Source: Niebla homalea
Lineage: Eukaryota; Ascomycota; Lecanoromycetes; Lecanorales; Ramalinaceae
Direction: 5' to 3'
Length of the DNA: 64,000 nt
Assembly: GCA_019925105.1 (NCBI GenBank)
Contig: JAHGAU010000012.1
Span: forward strand, 1,178,001 to 1,242,000
The position numbers and the translations under genes are program-made. The notes below the pieces were generated by a model, which had not been told where the DNA came from, ran no database searches, and saw nothing but the letters and a program-made list of their open reading frames with translations. Shown here one piece after another: positions 48,751-63,300 of the stretch (the stretch's first letter is position 1; each line of letters opens with the position of its first letter).

Positions 48751-51700
48751 GGAATAACGGATTATATATATTATAAATAAAGGCGAAAAATGGCGATGAA
48801 CAACGGGACCCCAGAGGTCAGAAACGATGCACGCGTGCATAGCTTAAGTGATAATAAGGACAATACCTTAAAGGCGATAAACGGAAGCGGAATAGTAGTA
48901 AAAATAAAAAGGGAAAAAGGGTAAGCGGCCCAGGTTAATAGGAACGGTAATAAATTATATAAATAACGCGATAAATATAAAACAAAAAGGCTTTAAATTA
49001 AATAAGGAGCCTATAGTTAATAAGATACGCGTAAAAGGACGCGTATAACGTATAAAAGTATTATTATAAAAGGTAATAAATAAAGGGCGGAGAAGATAAG
49101 GACGGTATACGGGGACGGATAAAAGGTAAACGGAGGCGTAAAAGGCCTTATTAAGTATATATAAATTAAAAGAAAGTTAAATAAAAATAAGGAGATATTA
49201 AGTAAATAAAAATAAATTATAAAAAGAAATAATTATTAAATATATAAAGGAAAAAAAAAAAAAAAAAGCGGTAAAAATATTAAAAGGCCTTTTTATAATT
49301 ATATAGAAGGATATTACGTTAAAGACTTAGCCGATACTATAAATCGGGCTATAAAGAATAAAAGACTTTTACGTAAATATAGGGAGAAATTTAAAGGAAT
49401 TAAAAAAGCTATACGGAGTTTAAAAAGCGGTAATAAAAGTGTTAGCGGACAGAGGCAAAGGGAAATAAAAAGAATATATATGAAATAAAAAAATAACGGA
49501 AAAAACTTTAAAAAAAAAGCGGGGATAAGTTAAATAATAAAGGCCGAGAGGATAACGCTAGCATTAACGGTAAAGGAAGTAGGGGCGGAGGAAAAAACAG
49601 CGGTATTAAAAAAGGTAAAAATAATAACTATATAATTATTAAATGAAAAAAAGAAAAGTATAATAATAAAAATAAATCCACTATAATTAATAAAGGCGTT
49701 TAAAGTTATAAGAAAGTTATTAATAAAACAAATTATTACGGTACGTAAATTATAAAATAAAGATATCCTCCTTAATATAACCTTATTAAAAATAAAAAAA
49801 AAGGTTAAAGAAATTAAAAAAATAAACCGGTAAAAAGGGGTATAAAACGGTAAAAATATTAAAATAATCTTTTATTATCGCGGTAAATAGGATATATTTA
49901 ATAAAATTTATAAAGAAGGAAAAAGAAGTTATTTTAAGGTAAATAAAAAAGGAAAATATAATCTTTTATTTTAAATTAAAGATTATTAATTATAGTTTCC
50001 TTTTATAATAAAAAGTTTAAACGTTTTTAATTATATAAAGAAATATTCTATAATTATTTTAAGCGTAACGTTAATAAAAATATATAATAATATTTTAAAT
50101 AAAAAGGTAATAAAGGGTAAGTTTTTTAAATTAATAAGACCTTAAGATTAAATAACGGATATTTATTAATATTTTAAATATTAAGAATACGGGTATATTA
50201 TTATAAAATATTTTAATAATATAAAGTACGTAATATATATTAAAGGGTATAATACGTATAAATACGTTAACTTAATAATAAAAAGCTTAATAAAAAATGC
50301 GTTAAAATATATAATATATAATAATAATAATTACTTAATATAAAACTTATAATATATAATAAAAGTAAAAACTTAACGTAAAAAAATTAAGATAATAATT
50401 AAGGTTTAATATTATAATTTATATAAATTTAAATTAATAAAGTAATTAAAAATAGTTTTAAGATATAAATAAAACTTATTAAATAAAAAAGGATAAAATA
50501 TAATAATTAATAATATAAAAAAAAAAGAAACTTATAGCGATATTAATCCTTAAAGTTAACCGCCCGATTAAGATTATTATTATAATATAAAAATTAAAAT
50601 AAATAATATTTAATTTTAAAGAAAAACCGTTTATATAAATAAAAGTTAATAAAGAAAACCTAATAAACGTTAATATTTAATATATTTATGCTTTTAAAGA
50701 TAATATAATATAATATATATAAAAAAGTAATTAAAGTTATAATATTAATATTTAAATTTAAAGAAATAAAGGATATTAATATTATAGCGATATAAAAGTT
50801 ATTATATAATTTATATATTTATTTTTTAATTAATCCGGGAAATAATTTTTATTTAATTTTTAAAAATAATAAAATAATATAAATATATTTCTTTATTAAT
50901 AAAAAGTTAAATATAAATAATTAAAATATTATTTATTACGGAAGGAACTTATATATATTCCGGATTATATAAAAAGGGGATATTAAAAGTAATTTAAATA
51001 TTTATAATACGTATAATTCGTTATTAATTAATAAGAAATTTTTTTTTTATAATCCTATTATTTAAGGATATTATAATTATATTTAATAAGTATTTTTTAA
51101 TAAAGAACTTTAATCTTTATTACGTTTAATAAAATAAAAACGGCCGTATAATTAATTATATTAAATTTAAGAAGTTATTAATAATTATTATATAATTTAA
51201 TTTTATATTATTAACGTTAAAAAAGGTTATTATATAAAAAGTTATAAATTTAAAATTATAATTAACTTAATATTTAATTTAGAAAGTATTATTAACTTAA
51301 TTATAATATATAAACCTTAAAAGGATTTAAAATACGGTTTAAATTACGTTTTAATATAAATAATTTTAAATTAATCCGTTAATATAATTCCGCTTTTATT
51401 ATTTAAATAAATATAAAAAACGGTTAAAAAAGTTAAAATATTTATAAAAACGATAAAAATAATATCTTAATTAATAAAGCTCCTTCGGTTTAATAATAAA
51501 GAATAAATTAATTATTTTATAAAGTAAATAATAAAAGCTTTAAATAAAATAATTAATATTATAATCTTAATAATAAAACCGTTTTAAAAGTTAAAATTTA
51601 TTAAAATAAAAAATATATAAAAATAATTATAAAAATAAAAGCATTTATAAAATAAATTATTAAATATAAAAACCAGAAAATATTTTAATAATTAAAAAAA

Positions 51701-54412
51701 AATTTATAAAAAAAAAAAAAAGAATTATTTAAAAAATTAAATAAATATACTTTCAGGCTATAATATATAACTTAATAGTTTCCTTTTATAATATTTAAAA
51801 ATTAATAAAATACGGTAAAAAATAAAATAAAAAATTTAAATTTATCTTTAAGTTTTTATTTTTAAAAAATTAAACGGTACGGTAATAAATACCTTTAATA
51901 ATAAAATTAAAACTTTTAAAAAATATTCTTTTTTTTTATTATTAAAAATTAACTTAATAAATATTAATAATATAATATATTTTAAATTAATAATAATAAA
52001 TAAAATAATAACTTAAGAAATAATAATTAAAACGATTAATAAATTAAAGAAAAATAAGGTTTCCAGATTTAATAATATATTAAATAAGTTTTTAAAAATA
52101 AAATTATATAAACTTATAATATTCCTTTATACGTTAAGGAAAGTTTTAAAAATAATAATTATAAAGATTTTAAATAATTACGTAAAAAAGTATAAGTTAC
52201 TTTTTAATTAATAAATAAAGGTAAAAAAAAACGGTTAATAGAAACGGTTCTTAAAAGCTTAATTAACGGTATATATATAATATAAAATTATTAAAAAAAA
52301 TATATTATAAATTTTTTTTCCTTAAATATTATAAAAATATTTAATAAAATAAATTATTAAAGGTTACTATATAATTTACGGAAAAAAAAAGTTTTATTTT
52401 TCCTTATAAATTAAATAAAAAGTTTTTTAAATAATTAAGTAACGTTAATTAATTTAAAATAAAAAATAAATATAATAAAGTTTATAATAATAAAGATTCT
52501 TTAAAGGTTATTTATTTTTTTAATTTTATTTTTATTTTTTAATAACTTATTTATTAAAAATTTAATAAAACTGAAATAAAAAGTTTAAATAAAAAACTTT
52601 ATTAATAATATTTATTTTTTAATTTATAATATATTTATTTATATAAATTATTTAAAGCTAAAATAAATTTATAAAATTTATTTATAATAAATAAAAATAT
52701 ATAAAGCTTAATTTACCTTATATAAGTATAAATTTATTTATATAATAAAAAGTTAAAAGTTATATAATATAATAATTATAATAAACTTAAATAATATAAC
52801 GGTAAAACCGGAAGTTAATATTAAAATATTTAATTTATAAATTAATAGGAAATTAAATTAAAAAGATTATATAAGAAAAATTTAAAAGAAAATAATTTTA
52901 TAAAAAAAAGACCTTATTTATTTTACGGTATTAACGTAAAAAGTTACCTTATAAAAAATTAAAACTATTTATTAAGTGGTTATAAAACCTATAATAATAT
53001 ACGTAATAATTATTTAATACGTACTTAAAAGTATATTTAAATATAAGAAAAAGCCTATTTAATAATTATAAAAAATTTAAAATTAATATTTAAAAATAAT
53101 AAATAAAATATATAAAGTAACTTTTATTCCGATATTGGAATCTAAGGTCTTTATATTATTAATAAAGTTAACCTTAAATTGAATAATCGCTTAAATAAAG
53201 TTTAAAAAAAATATAAATTTAATTATATTAATAGGAAATAAATGTATTTATTAAAATTATAAAAAACCTTAAATAAAAAAGCGTAGGAAAAAAATATTTA
53301 CTTTTTTTATAAAAATTAAATTAAAGTAAATTAAAAAAAAAAGATTAATTTAACTTATATTTAAGAAGTTAATATAAGAATATATAAACTTTTACTTAAA
53401 ATAAAAGTAACGGAAGAAAAAAAAATTATAAAGGTAAAATTAATAATAATTATTTTATAAATTAAAAAAAAATAAATAAAGCGTTAATATAAATATAAAA
53501 AATTAATCTTTTAAAAATACTAATACTTAATATTAAATAATAATAAGGTTATTAATAAATATTTTTAACGTTACGGGATTATAAGGAAAAATAATAATAT
53601 ATTAATAATTTAACTCTGGATAAATAAAAATAACTTAATTTATTTCCTTTTTATTATATATATTAATAACCGGATTGACGTTAATTATAAATATAAATAA
53701 TAAAAGTAAAACGTTATTTATATATTAATCTTTTATTTACTATTTAAAGAGCTTAAATTAAAATTAATTAAAAGGGTAAAAATTAATAATTATTATTAAA
53801 TACTTATTAATAAAAAGGGTATTAAGATAGTTATTAAATTTATAATAATTACGGGTTTATTATTATAATTTAATTTAATTAAAAAAATTAAAAAAATAAT
53901 TAAAAATTTAATTAAAAAATTTTATTATTAACTTAAAGGCAAAAAATAACGGCGGGAAAATTATATTTAATAAAGGGTTAAAAAGATTATAAATATCAAA
54001 GCGGTATAAAAAGTAATATTATATTAATTAATAGAATTATATAAATAAAATAATAATAATATATATATTAATAAAGATATTTAATAATATAATCGGAATT
54101 TTAAAATTTTAATATTAAATAAACTTATAAGGTAATAAAAAAATAATAAATTTAAAGATAATCCTTAAATAAATTTAATTATAATATTATAGGTTTTTTT
54201 AAAAAAACATATAAATAAATTCTTACTCTTTAAATAATTATAAATACTCTTAATCCGTAAGATATAAATAAAAATTAAATAAATACCGGTTTTTATTCTT
54301 AATATTATAAATATCGGGTTTTTTATAATTATTAATAAAATTAAATAACCGAGTATTAAGGAACGCCGGAATTAATTTAATTAAATCCGTAATATAAATT
54401 AATTAATTAATT
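48751..54412 (+). mobile_element. LINE copy B, RIP-inactivated, with an internal deletion
   Basis: Conserved 5' block from about 48787, same internal order as copies A and C, 3' tail RIP-converted to AATT repeats. About 140 bp present in copy C near 57885 are missing at about 52090. An AATAT-plus-T-run resembling a target duplication lies on both sides (48738-48750 and 54413-54427). Inserted into copy E. Confidence 0.75.
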
Positions 54413-54526
54413 AATATTTTTTTTTTTATAATATTATAATAACGGAAATACTTATTAATAATTTTTTTATTATTAAAAATTAAATAATGATAACTTTAAA
54501 ATATAAAGTCTTTATATTTCCGTTAA
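54413..54526 (-). mobile_element. LINE copy E, second fragment
   Basis: Aligns by eye to inverted copy D near 61210-61310 (shared AAATACTTATTAATAA) and sits between copies B and C. Its last 13 bp (54514-54526) form the left target duplication of copy C. Confidence 0.65.
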
Positions 54527-57500
54527 CTTTAATAATCCTTAATAAATTATTAAGTAAGTATAATAGATAATTGAGGAGATGGCGACGAATAACGGGACCC
54601 CAGAGGTCAGAAATGATATACGCGTATATAACTTAAGTAATAATAAGGATAATACCTTAAATACAATAAACGGAAGCGGAATAATAGTAAAGCTAAAAGG
54701 GAAAGAAGGGTAAGCGGCCCAGGTTAATAGGAACGGTGATAAGTTATATAAACGACGTAATAAATATAAAATAAAAAGGCCTTAAATTGAATAAAGAACC
54801 TATAATTAATAAGATACGTATAAAAGGATACGTATAACGTATAAAGATATTATTATAAAAAATAATAAATAAAAAACGGAAGGGATAAGGATAATATACG
54901 GGGACGGATAAAGGGTAAATGGAGGCGTAAAAGGCTTTATTAAGTATATATAAATTAAGAAAAAACTAAATAAAAATAAGGAAATATTAAGTAAATAAAA
55001 ATAAATTATAAAAAAAAGTAATTATTAAATACGTAAAAAAGAAATAAAAAAAAAAAGGAAGTAATAAGGATATTAAAAAATTTCCTTATAATTATATAGA
55101 AAAATATTATATTAAAAACTTAACCGATATTATAAATCGGGCTACGGAGGGTAAGAAACTTTTACGTAAAAACGGAAAGAAATTTAAAGGAATTAAAAAG
55201 GTTATACGGAGTTTAAAAGGCGGTAATAAAAGCGCCAGCGGATAAAGGCGAAAAAAAATAAAAAAGATATATATAAAATAAAGGAGCGACGGGGAAAACT
55301 TTAAGGAAAAAAGCGGGAATAAGCTAAGTAATAAGGGCTATAAAGGCGGCGTTAATATTAATAATAAAAAAGGTAAAAGCGGAAAAGAAAATAATAGTAT
55401 TAAAAAAAATAAAAAAAATAATTATACGATTATTAAGTGAAAAGGAGAGGAATATAACGGTAAAAATAAATCCGTTATAATTAATAAAAACGTTTAAAGT
55501 AATAAAAAAGTTATTAATAAAATAGATTATTACGGTACGTAAACTATAAAGTAAGGATATCTTCCTTAATATAGCCTTATTAAAGGTGAAAAAAGGGTTA
55601 AAAAAGTTAAAAGGATAAACCGGTAAAAAGGGGTATAAAACGGTAAAAATATTAAAATAATCCTTTATTATTATAATAAACGGGATATACTTAATAAAAT
55701 TTATAAAGAAGGAAGGGGAAATTATTTTAAAACGGATAAAGAAAAAGAATACGGTTTTTTATTTTAAGTTAAAAATCGTTAATTATAGTTTTCCCGTTAT
55801 AATAAAAAAGTTAAACATTTTTAATTATATAAAAAGATACTTTATAATTATCTTAAGCGTAACGTTAATAAGGATATATAACGATATCCTTAATAAAAAG
55901 GTAATAAAGGGTAGGTTTTTTAAATTAACGAGACCTTAAAACCGGGCAATAGATATTTATTAATATTTTAAATATTAAAAGTATAAGCATATTATTATAA
56001 AATACCTTAATAATATAAAATATATAATATATATTAAAGGATATAATACGTATAAATACGTTAACTTAATAATAAAAAGCTTAATAAAGAATATATTAAA
56101 ATATATAACGTATAATAATAATAATTACTTAACGTAAAACTTATAATATATAATAAAAACGAAAGAAACTTAATATAAAAAAACTAGGATAATAATTAAG
56201 GTTTAACGTTATAATTTATATAAACTTAAATCAATAAAGTAAGTAAAAACGGTCTTAAGATATAAATAAAGTTTATTAAATAAGGAAAAATAAAACGTAA
56301 TAACCGATAACGTAAAAAGAGGAAGCTTATAATAATATTAACTTTTAAAGCCGGCCGCCTGATTAAGATTATTATTATAATAAAAAGATTAAAATAAATA
56401 ACGTTTAATTTTAAAAAGAAACCATTTATATAAATAAAAGTTAATAAAAAAAGTCTAACGGATATTAATATTTAATATATTTATATTTTTAAAAATAATA
56501 TAATATAACGTATATAAAGAAATAATTAAAGTTATAATATTAATATTCAGATTTAAGGAAATAAAAGATATTAATATTATAACGATATAAAAGTTATTAT
56601 ATAGTCTATATATTTATTCTTTAATTAACCTAAGAAATAATTTTTATTTAACCTTTAAAAGTAATAAAATAATATAAATATATTTCTTTATTAATAAGAA
56701 ATTAAATATAAATAATTAAAACGTTATTTATTACGGAAAAACTTATATATACTCCGGATCGTATAAAAGAAGGATATTAAGGGTACTTTAAATATTTATA
56801 ATACGTATAATCCATTACCGATTAATAAAAAAAAAAACCTTTTATAATCCCGTTACTTAAGGATATTATAACCGTACCCGGTAAGTACTTCTTAATAAGG
56901 GACTTTAATCTTTATTATATTTAATAAAATAAGGATAATTATATAATTAACTATATTAAATTTAAGGAACTATTAATAATTATTATACGATTTAACCTTA
57001 CGTTATTAACGCTAAAAAAGGCTATTATATAAAAAAGCTATAAACTTAAGACTACGATTAACTTAATATTCGGCTTAAAAAAAATTATTAACTTAATTAT
57101 AATATATAAACCTTAAAAGGACCTAAAATATAATTTAAATTACGTCTTAATATAGATAACCCTAAATTAATCCATCAATATAACTCCGTTTTTACCGTTT
57201 AAACGAGCGTAAAAAACGGTTAAGGAAGTTAAGATATTAATAAAAATAATAAAAATAATATCTTAATTAATAGAACGTCTTTAACTTAATAATAAAAAAT
57301 AAATTGACCGTTTTATAAAACGGGTAATAAAAGCTTTAAATAAAGTAATTAACGTTATAATCTTAATAATAAAACCGTCTTAAAGAGTTAAAACTTATTA
57401 AAATAAGGAATATATAAAAACGACTATAAAAATAAAAACGTTTATAAAATAAGTTATTAAGTATAGGAATTAAGAAACGCTTTAATAACTGAAAAAAACT

Positions 57501-60342
57501 TAAAAAAAAATAAAAATTATCCGGAAGGTTAAATAAATATACTTCCGGGCTATAATATATAATTCGGCGGTTTCCTTTTATAGTATTTAAAAGCTAATAA
57601 AATACGGTAAAAAATAAAGTAAAAAATTTAAACTTATCCCCAAGTTTTTACCTTTAAAAAGACCAAACGGTACGGTAATGAACACCTTTAATGGTAAAAT
57701 TAAGGCTCTTAAAAAAATATTTTTCTTCCGTTACCAGAAGTTAACTTAATAAATATTAACGGTACGGTATATTTTAAATTAATAATAATAAATAAAATAA
57801 TAACTTAAGAAATAATAATTAAAATAATTAATAAACTGAAAAAAAATAAAACCCCGGACTTAACGGTATATTAAATAAGTTTTTATTTATAGTAACGTTA
57901 TTATTTAAAAAGGTCTTTACTTATTTATTTTAAGTTTATTTTAATATAAGATATTATTTTTATAAATTTAAAAAAATTAAAATAATTATTCTTAAGAAGC
58001 CGGTTAAATTAAATTACTTAAAAATAAAATTATATAAACCTATAATATTTTTTTATACGTTAAGAAAAACTTTAAAGATAATAATTATAAAGATCCTAAG
58101 TAATTACGTAAAAGGGTATAGGTTACTCCCCGATTAATAAATAAAAATAAAAAAAAGGATAATTAATGGAAATGGCTTTTAAAAACTTAATTAATAATAT
58201 ATATATAATATAAAACTATAAGAAGAAATATATTATAAGTCTTTTTTCCTTAAATATTATAAAAACGTTTAATAAAATAAATTATTAAAGGTTATTATAT
58301 AATTTACGGAAAAAAAAAGTTTTATTTTTCTTTATAAATTAAATAAAGAATTTCTTAAATAATTAAACGACGTTAATTAACTTAAAATAAAAAATAAATA
58401 CGATAAAGTTTACGATAATAGGGATTCCTTAAGGGTTATTTATTTCTTTAATTTTATTCTTATTCTTTAACGGCTTATTTATTAAAAACTTAATAAAGTT
58501 AAAATAAAAAATTTAAATAAAAAACTTTATTAACGATATTTACCTTTTAACTTATAATATATTTATTTATATAAATTATTTAAAATTAAAATAAACTTAT
58601 AAAGTTTATTTATAATAAATAAAAATATATAAAACTTAATTTACCTTATATAAATATAAGCTTATTTATATAATAAAAAGCTTAAAGTTATATAATATAA
58701 TAACTATAATAAACTTAAATAATATAACGGTAAAACCGGAAGTTAATATTAAGGTACTTAATTTATAAATTAATAGGAAATTAAACTAAAAGGATTATAT
58801 AAAAAGGTTTAGAAAAAAAAATAATTTTATAAAAGAAAAATTTTATTTACTTTATGGCGTTAATATAAGGAGTTACCTTATAAAAGATTAAAATTATTTA
58901 TTAAATAATTATAAAGCTTATAATAATATATATAATAACTATTTAATACGTATTTAAAAATATATTTAAATATAGGAAAAAGCCCGTTTAATAATTATAA
59001 AAAGTCTAAAATTAATACTTAAAAGTAATAAGTAAAATATATAAAGTAATTCCCGTTCCGGTATTAGAATTTAAAATCTTTATATTATTAATAAAATTAA
59101 CCTTAAATTAAATAATCGTTTAAGCGAAATTTAAAAAAAGTATAAACTTAATTACGTTAATAAGAAATAAACGTATTTATTAGAATTATAAAAGGCCTTA
59201 AATAAAAAAGCGTAAAGAAACGGTACTTATTTTCCTTACGGAAGTTAAATTAAAATAAGTTAAAAAAGAAATCGACTTAACTTACATTTAAGAAGTTAAC
59301 GTAAGAATATATAAATTCTTATTTAAAGTAAAAATAACGGAGGAAAAAAAAGTTATAAAAGTAAAGTTAACGGTAATTACTTTATAAATTATAAAAAGGT
59401 AAATAAAGCGTTAACGTAAATATAAAGAATTAATTTTTTAAAAGCAATAATATCCGGTATTAAATAGCAATAAAGTTATTAATAAGTATTTCCGGTATTA
59501 CGGAATTATAAAAAAAAATAATAATACGTTAATAATTTAACTCCGGATAAGTAAGAATAGCTTAATTTATTTCTTTTTTTATTATATATATTAATAACCG
59601 GATTAACGTTAACTATAAATATAAATAATAAAAATAAAATATTATATATATATTAATCTCCTATTTATTATTTAAGGAGCTTAAATTAAGATTAATTAAA
59701 AAGGTAAAAATTAACAATTATTGTTAAATACTTATTAATAAAAAGGGTATTAAAACGGCCGTTAAATTTATAATAATTATAAGTTTACTATTATAGTTCA
59801 ACTTAACTAAAGAAATAAAAGAAGTAATTAAAAACTTAATTAAAAAACTTCATTATTAACTTAAGGGTAAAAAATAATAACGGGAAAACTATACTTAATA
59901 AGGGGTTAAGGGGACTATAAATATTAAGGCGGTATAAAAAACGATATTATATTAATTAATAAAGTTATATAAATAAAATAATAATAATATATATATTAAT
60001 AAGGATATTTAATAATATAATTAGAATTTTAAAATTTTAATATTAAATAAACTTATAAGTTAACGGAAGAGTAATAAATTTAAAGGTAATCCTTAAGTAA
60101 ATTTCATCGTAATATTATAGGTTTTCTTAAAAAAGGCGTATAAATAAATTCTTATTCTTTAAACGGCCGTAAATATTCTTAGCTTTTAAAACGTAAGTAA
60201 AAGCTAAGTAAATACCGGTTTTTATTTTTAACGTTATAAATATCGGGTTTTTTACGGTTATTAATAAGGCTAAATAACCGAGTATTAAGGAACGCCGGAA
60301 TTAGCTCAGCTAGATCCGTAGTATAAATCAATCAATCAATCA
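54527..60342 (+). mobile_element. LINE copy C, full length, RIP-inactivated
   Basis: 5,816 bp with a perfect 13-bp target duplication ATATTTCCGTTAA (54514-54526 and 60343-60355). The conserved 5' block starts at 54573, after 46 bp of unrelated leader; the intact ATCA tail ends at 60342. Interior frames are full of stops. It is the best full-length copy here for defining the family. Confidence 0.88.
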
Positions 60343-60380
60343 ATATTTCCGTTAATACTTAATTTATTTTATTATAATTT
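60343..60380 (-). mobile_element. LINE copy E, possible third fragment
   Basis: 38 bp between copies C and D, including the C target duplication. It resembles inverted LINE sequence near 61311-61345, but is short and AT-rich, so assignment is weak. Confidence 0.4.
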
Positions 60381-63300
60381 AATTAATTAATTAATTAATT
60401 AATTTATATTACGGATTTAATTAAGTTAATTCCGGTATTCTTTAATACTTAATTATTTAACTTTATTAATAACCGTAAAAAACCCGATATTTATAACGTT
60501 AAAAATAAAAACCGATATTTACTTAGTTTTTATTTACGTCTTAAAGGTTAAGAATATTTATAGCCGTTTAAAAAATAAGAATTTATTTATATATTTTTTT
60601 TAAGAAAACCTATAATATTATAATTAAATTTATTTAAGGGTTACCTTTAAACTTATTACTCTTTTATTATTTTATAGGTTTATTTAATATTAAAATTTTA
60701 AAATTTTAATTATATTATTAAATATTTTTATTAATACGTATATTATTATTATTTTATTTATACGACTTTACCGATTAATATAATATTATTTTTTATGCCG
60801 TTTTAATATTTATAGTTTTTTTTTTTTTTATTAAATATAATTTTTCTGCTGCTACTTTTTACCTTTAAATTAATAGTAAGGTTTCTTAATTAAATTTTTA
60901 ATTATTTCTTTTATTTCCTTAATTAAATTAAATTATAATAATAAACCTATAATTATTATAAATTTAATAACCGCTTTAATACCTTTTTTATTAATAAATA
61001 ATTTAACGATAATTATTAATTTTTACCTTTTTAATTAATCCCGGTTTAAGTTCCTTAAATAATAAATAGGAGATTAATACGTATATAGCGTTTTACTTTC
61101 ATTATTTATATTTATAATTAACGTTAATTTAACTATTAACATATATAATAAAAAAGAAGTAAATTAAACCGTTTTTACTTATCCGGAGTTAAATTATTAA
61201 CGTATTATTATTTTTCCTTATAATCCTATAACGCTAGAAATACTTATTAATAACTTTATTATTATTTAACGCCGGGTATTATTACCTTTAAAGGATTAAT
61301 TCTTTATATTTATATTAATATTTTATTTATTTTTTTATAATTTATAGGGTAATTATTATTAACTTCGTTTTTATAGTTTTCTTTTTTTCTATTACTTTTA
61401 TTTTAAATAAGAATTTATATACTTTTACGTTAATTTTTTAAATATACATTAAATCAATTTCTTTTTTAATTTACTTTAATTTAACTTCCGTAAAAAGGGT
61501 AGGTATTTCCTTTTTACGCTTTTTTATTTAAAGTTTTTTATAATTTTAATAAATACGTTCGTTTCCTATTAATATAATTAAGTTTATATTTTTTTTAAAC
61601 TTCGCTTAAGTAACTATTTAATTTAAAATTAACTTTATTAATAATATAAAAACCTCGGATTTTAATATTATGACGGAAGTTACTTTATATATTTTACTTA
61701 TTACTTTTAAATATCGGTTTTAAATCTTTTATAATTACCGGACGGACTCTTTTTTATATTTAAACGTGCTTTTAGGTATATATTAAATAATTATTACGTA
61801 CGTTATTATAAGCTTTATAATTACTTAATAAATAATTTTAACCTTTTATAAAATAGCTTTTTACGTTAACGTTATAAAGTAAATAAAACCTTTTTTTATA
61901 AAATTATTTTCTTTTAAACTTTTTTTATATAATTTTTTTAATTTAATTTCTTATTAACTTATAAATTAAATACTTTAATATTAACTTTTAATTTTATTAT
62001 TATATTATTTAAGTTTATTATAGTTATTATATTATATAACTTTAAGTTCCTTATTATATAAATAAGTTTATACTTATATAAAATAAATTAAACCTTATAT
62101 ATTTTTATTTATTATAAATAAACTTTATAAGTTTATTTTAATTTTAAAAAATTTATATAAGTAAACGTATTATAAGTTAAAAAATAAATATTATTAATAA
62201 AGTTTTTATTTAAACCTTTTATTTTAACTTTATTAAGTTTTTAATAAATAGGCCGTTAAAAAATAAAAATAAAATTAAAGAAATAAATAACCTTTAAAGA
62301 ATTTTTATTATTACGGGCTTTATTATATTTATTTTTTATTTTAAATTAATTAACGTCGCTTAATTACTTAGGAAATTCTTTATCCAATTTATAAAGAAAA
62401 ATAAAACCTTTTTCTTCCGTAAATTATATAGTAATTTTTAATAATTTATTTTATTAAATGCCTTTATAATATTTAAGGAAAGAAGACTTATAATATATTT
62501 CTTCTTATAACTTTATACCTTATATATATTATTAATTAAGCCTTTAAGAACCGTTTCCGTTAACCGTTTTTTTTTATTTTTATTTATTGGTTAAAAAGTA
62601 ATTTATACTTTTTTACGTAATTACTTAAAATCTTCGTAATTACCATCTTTAAAGCCTTCCTTAACGTATAAAGGAGTATTATAGGTTTATATAATTTTAT
62701 TTTTAAGTAATTTAACTTAACTAGTTTCTTAAGGATAATCGTTTTAATTTCTTTAAATTTATAGGGGTAATATTTTATATTAAGGTAAACTTAAAATAAG
62801 TAAATAAAAACCTTTTTAAATAACGACGTTATTATAGATAGGAATTTATTTAATATACCGTTAAGTCCGGGGGTTTTATCTTTCTTTAATTTATTAATCG
62901 TTTTAATTATTATCTTTTAGGTTATTATTTTACTTATTATTATTAATTTAGGATATATTATATTATTAATATTTATTAGGTTAACTTCCGGTAACAAGGG
63001 AAAAAACGCCCCTTTAAAAGCCTTAATTTTACCGTTAAAGGTATTCATTATTATACCGTTTGGTCTTTTTAAAGGTAAAAACTTAAAGATAGATTTAAAT
63101 TTCTTATTTTATTCTTTATTATATTTTATTAACTTTTAAATATTATAAAAGGAAACCACCGAGTTATATACTATAGCCCGGAAGTACGTTTACTTAACCT
63201 TCTGGATAATTTTTTCCTTTTTTTTTTAAGCTTTTTTTAATTATTAAAGTATTTTTTAATTCCTATATTTAATACTTTATTTTATAAGTGCTTTTATTTT

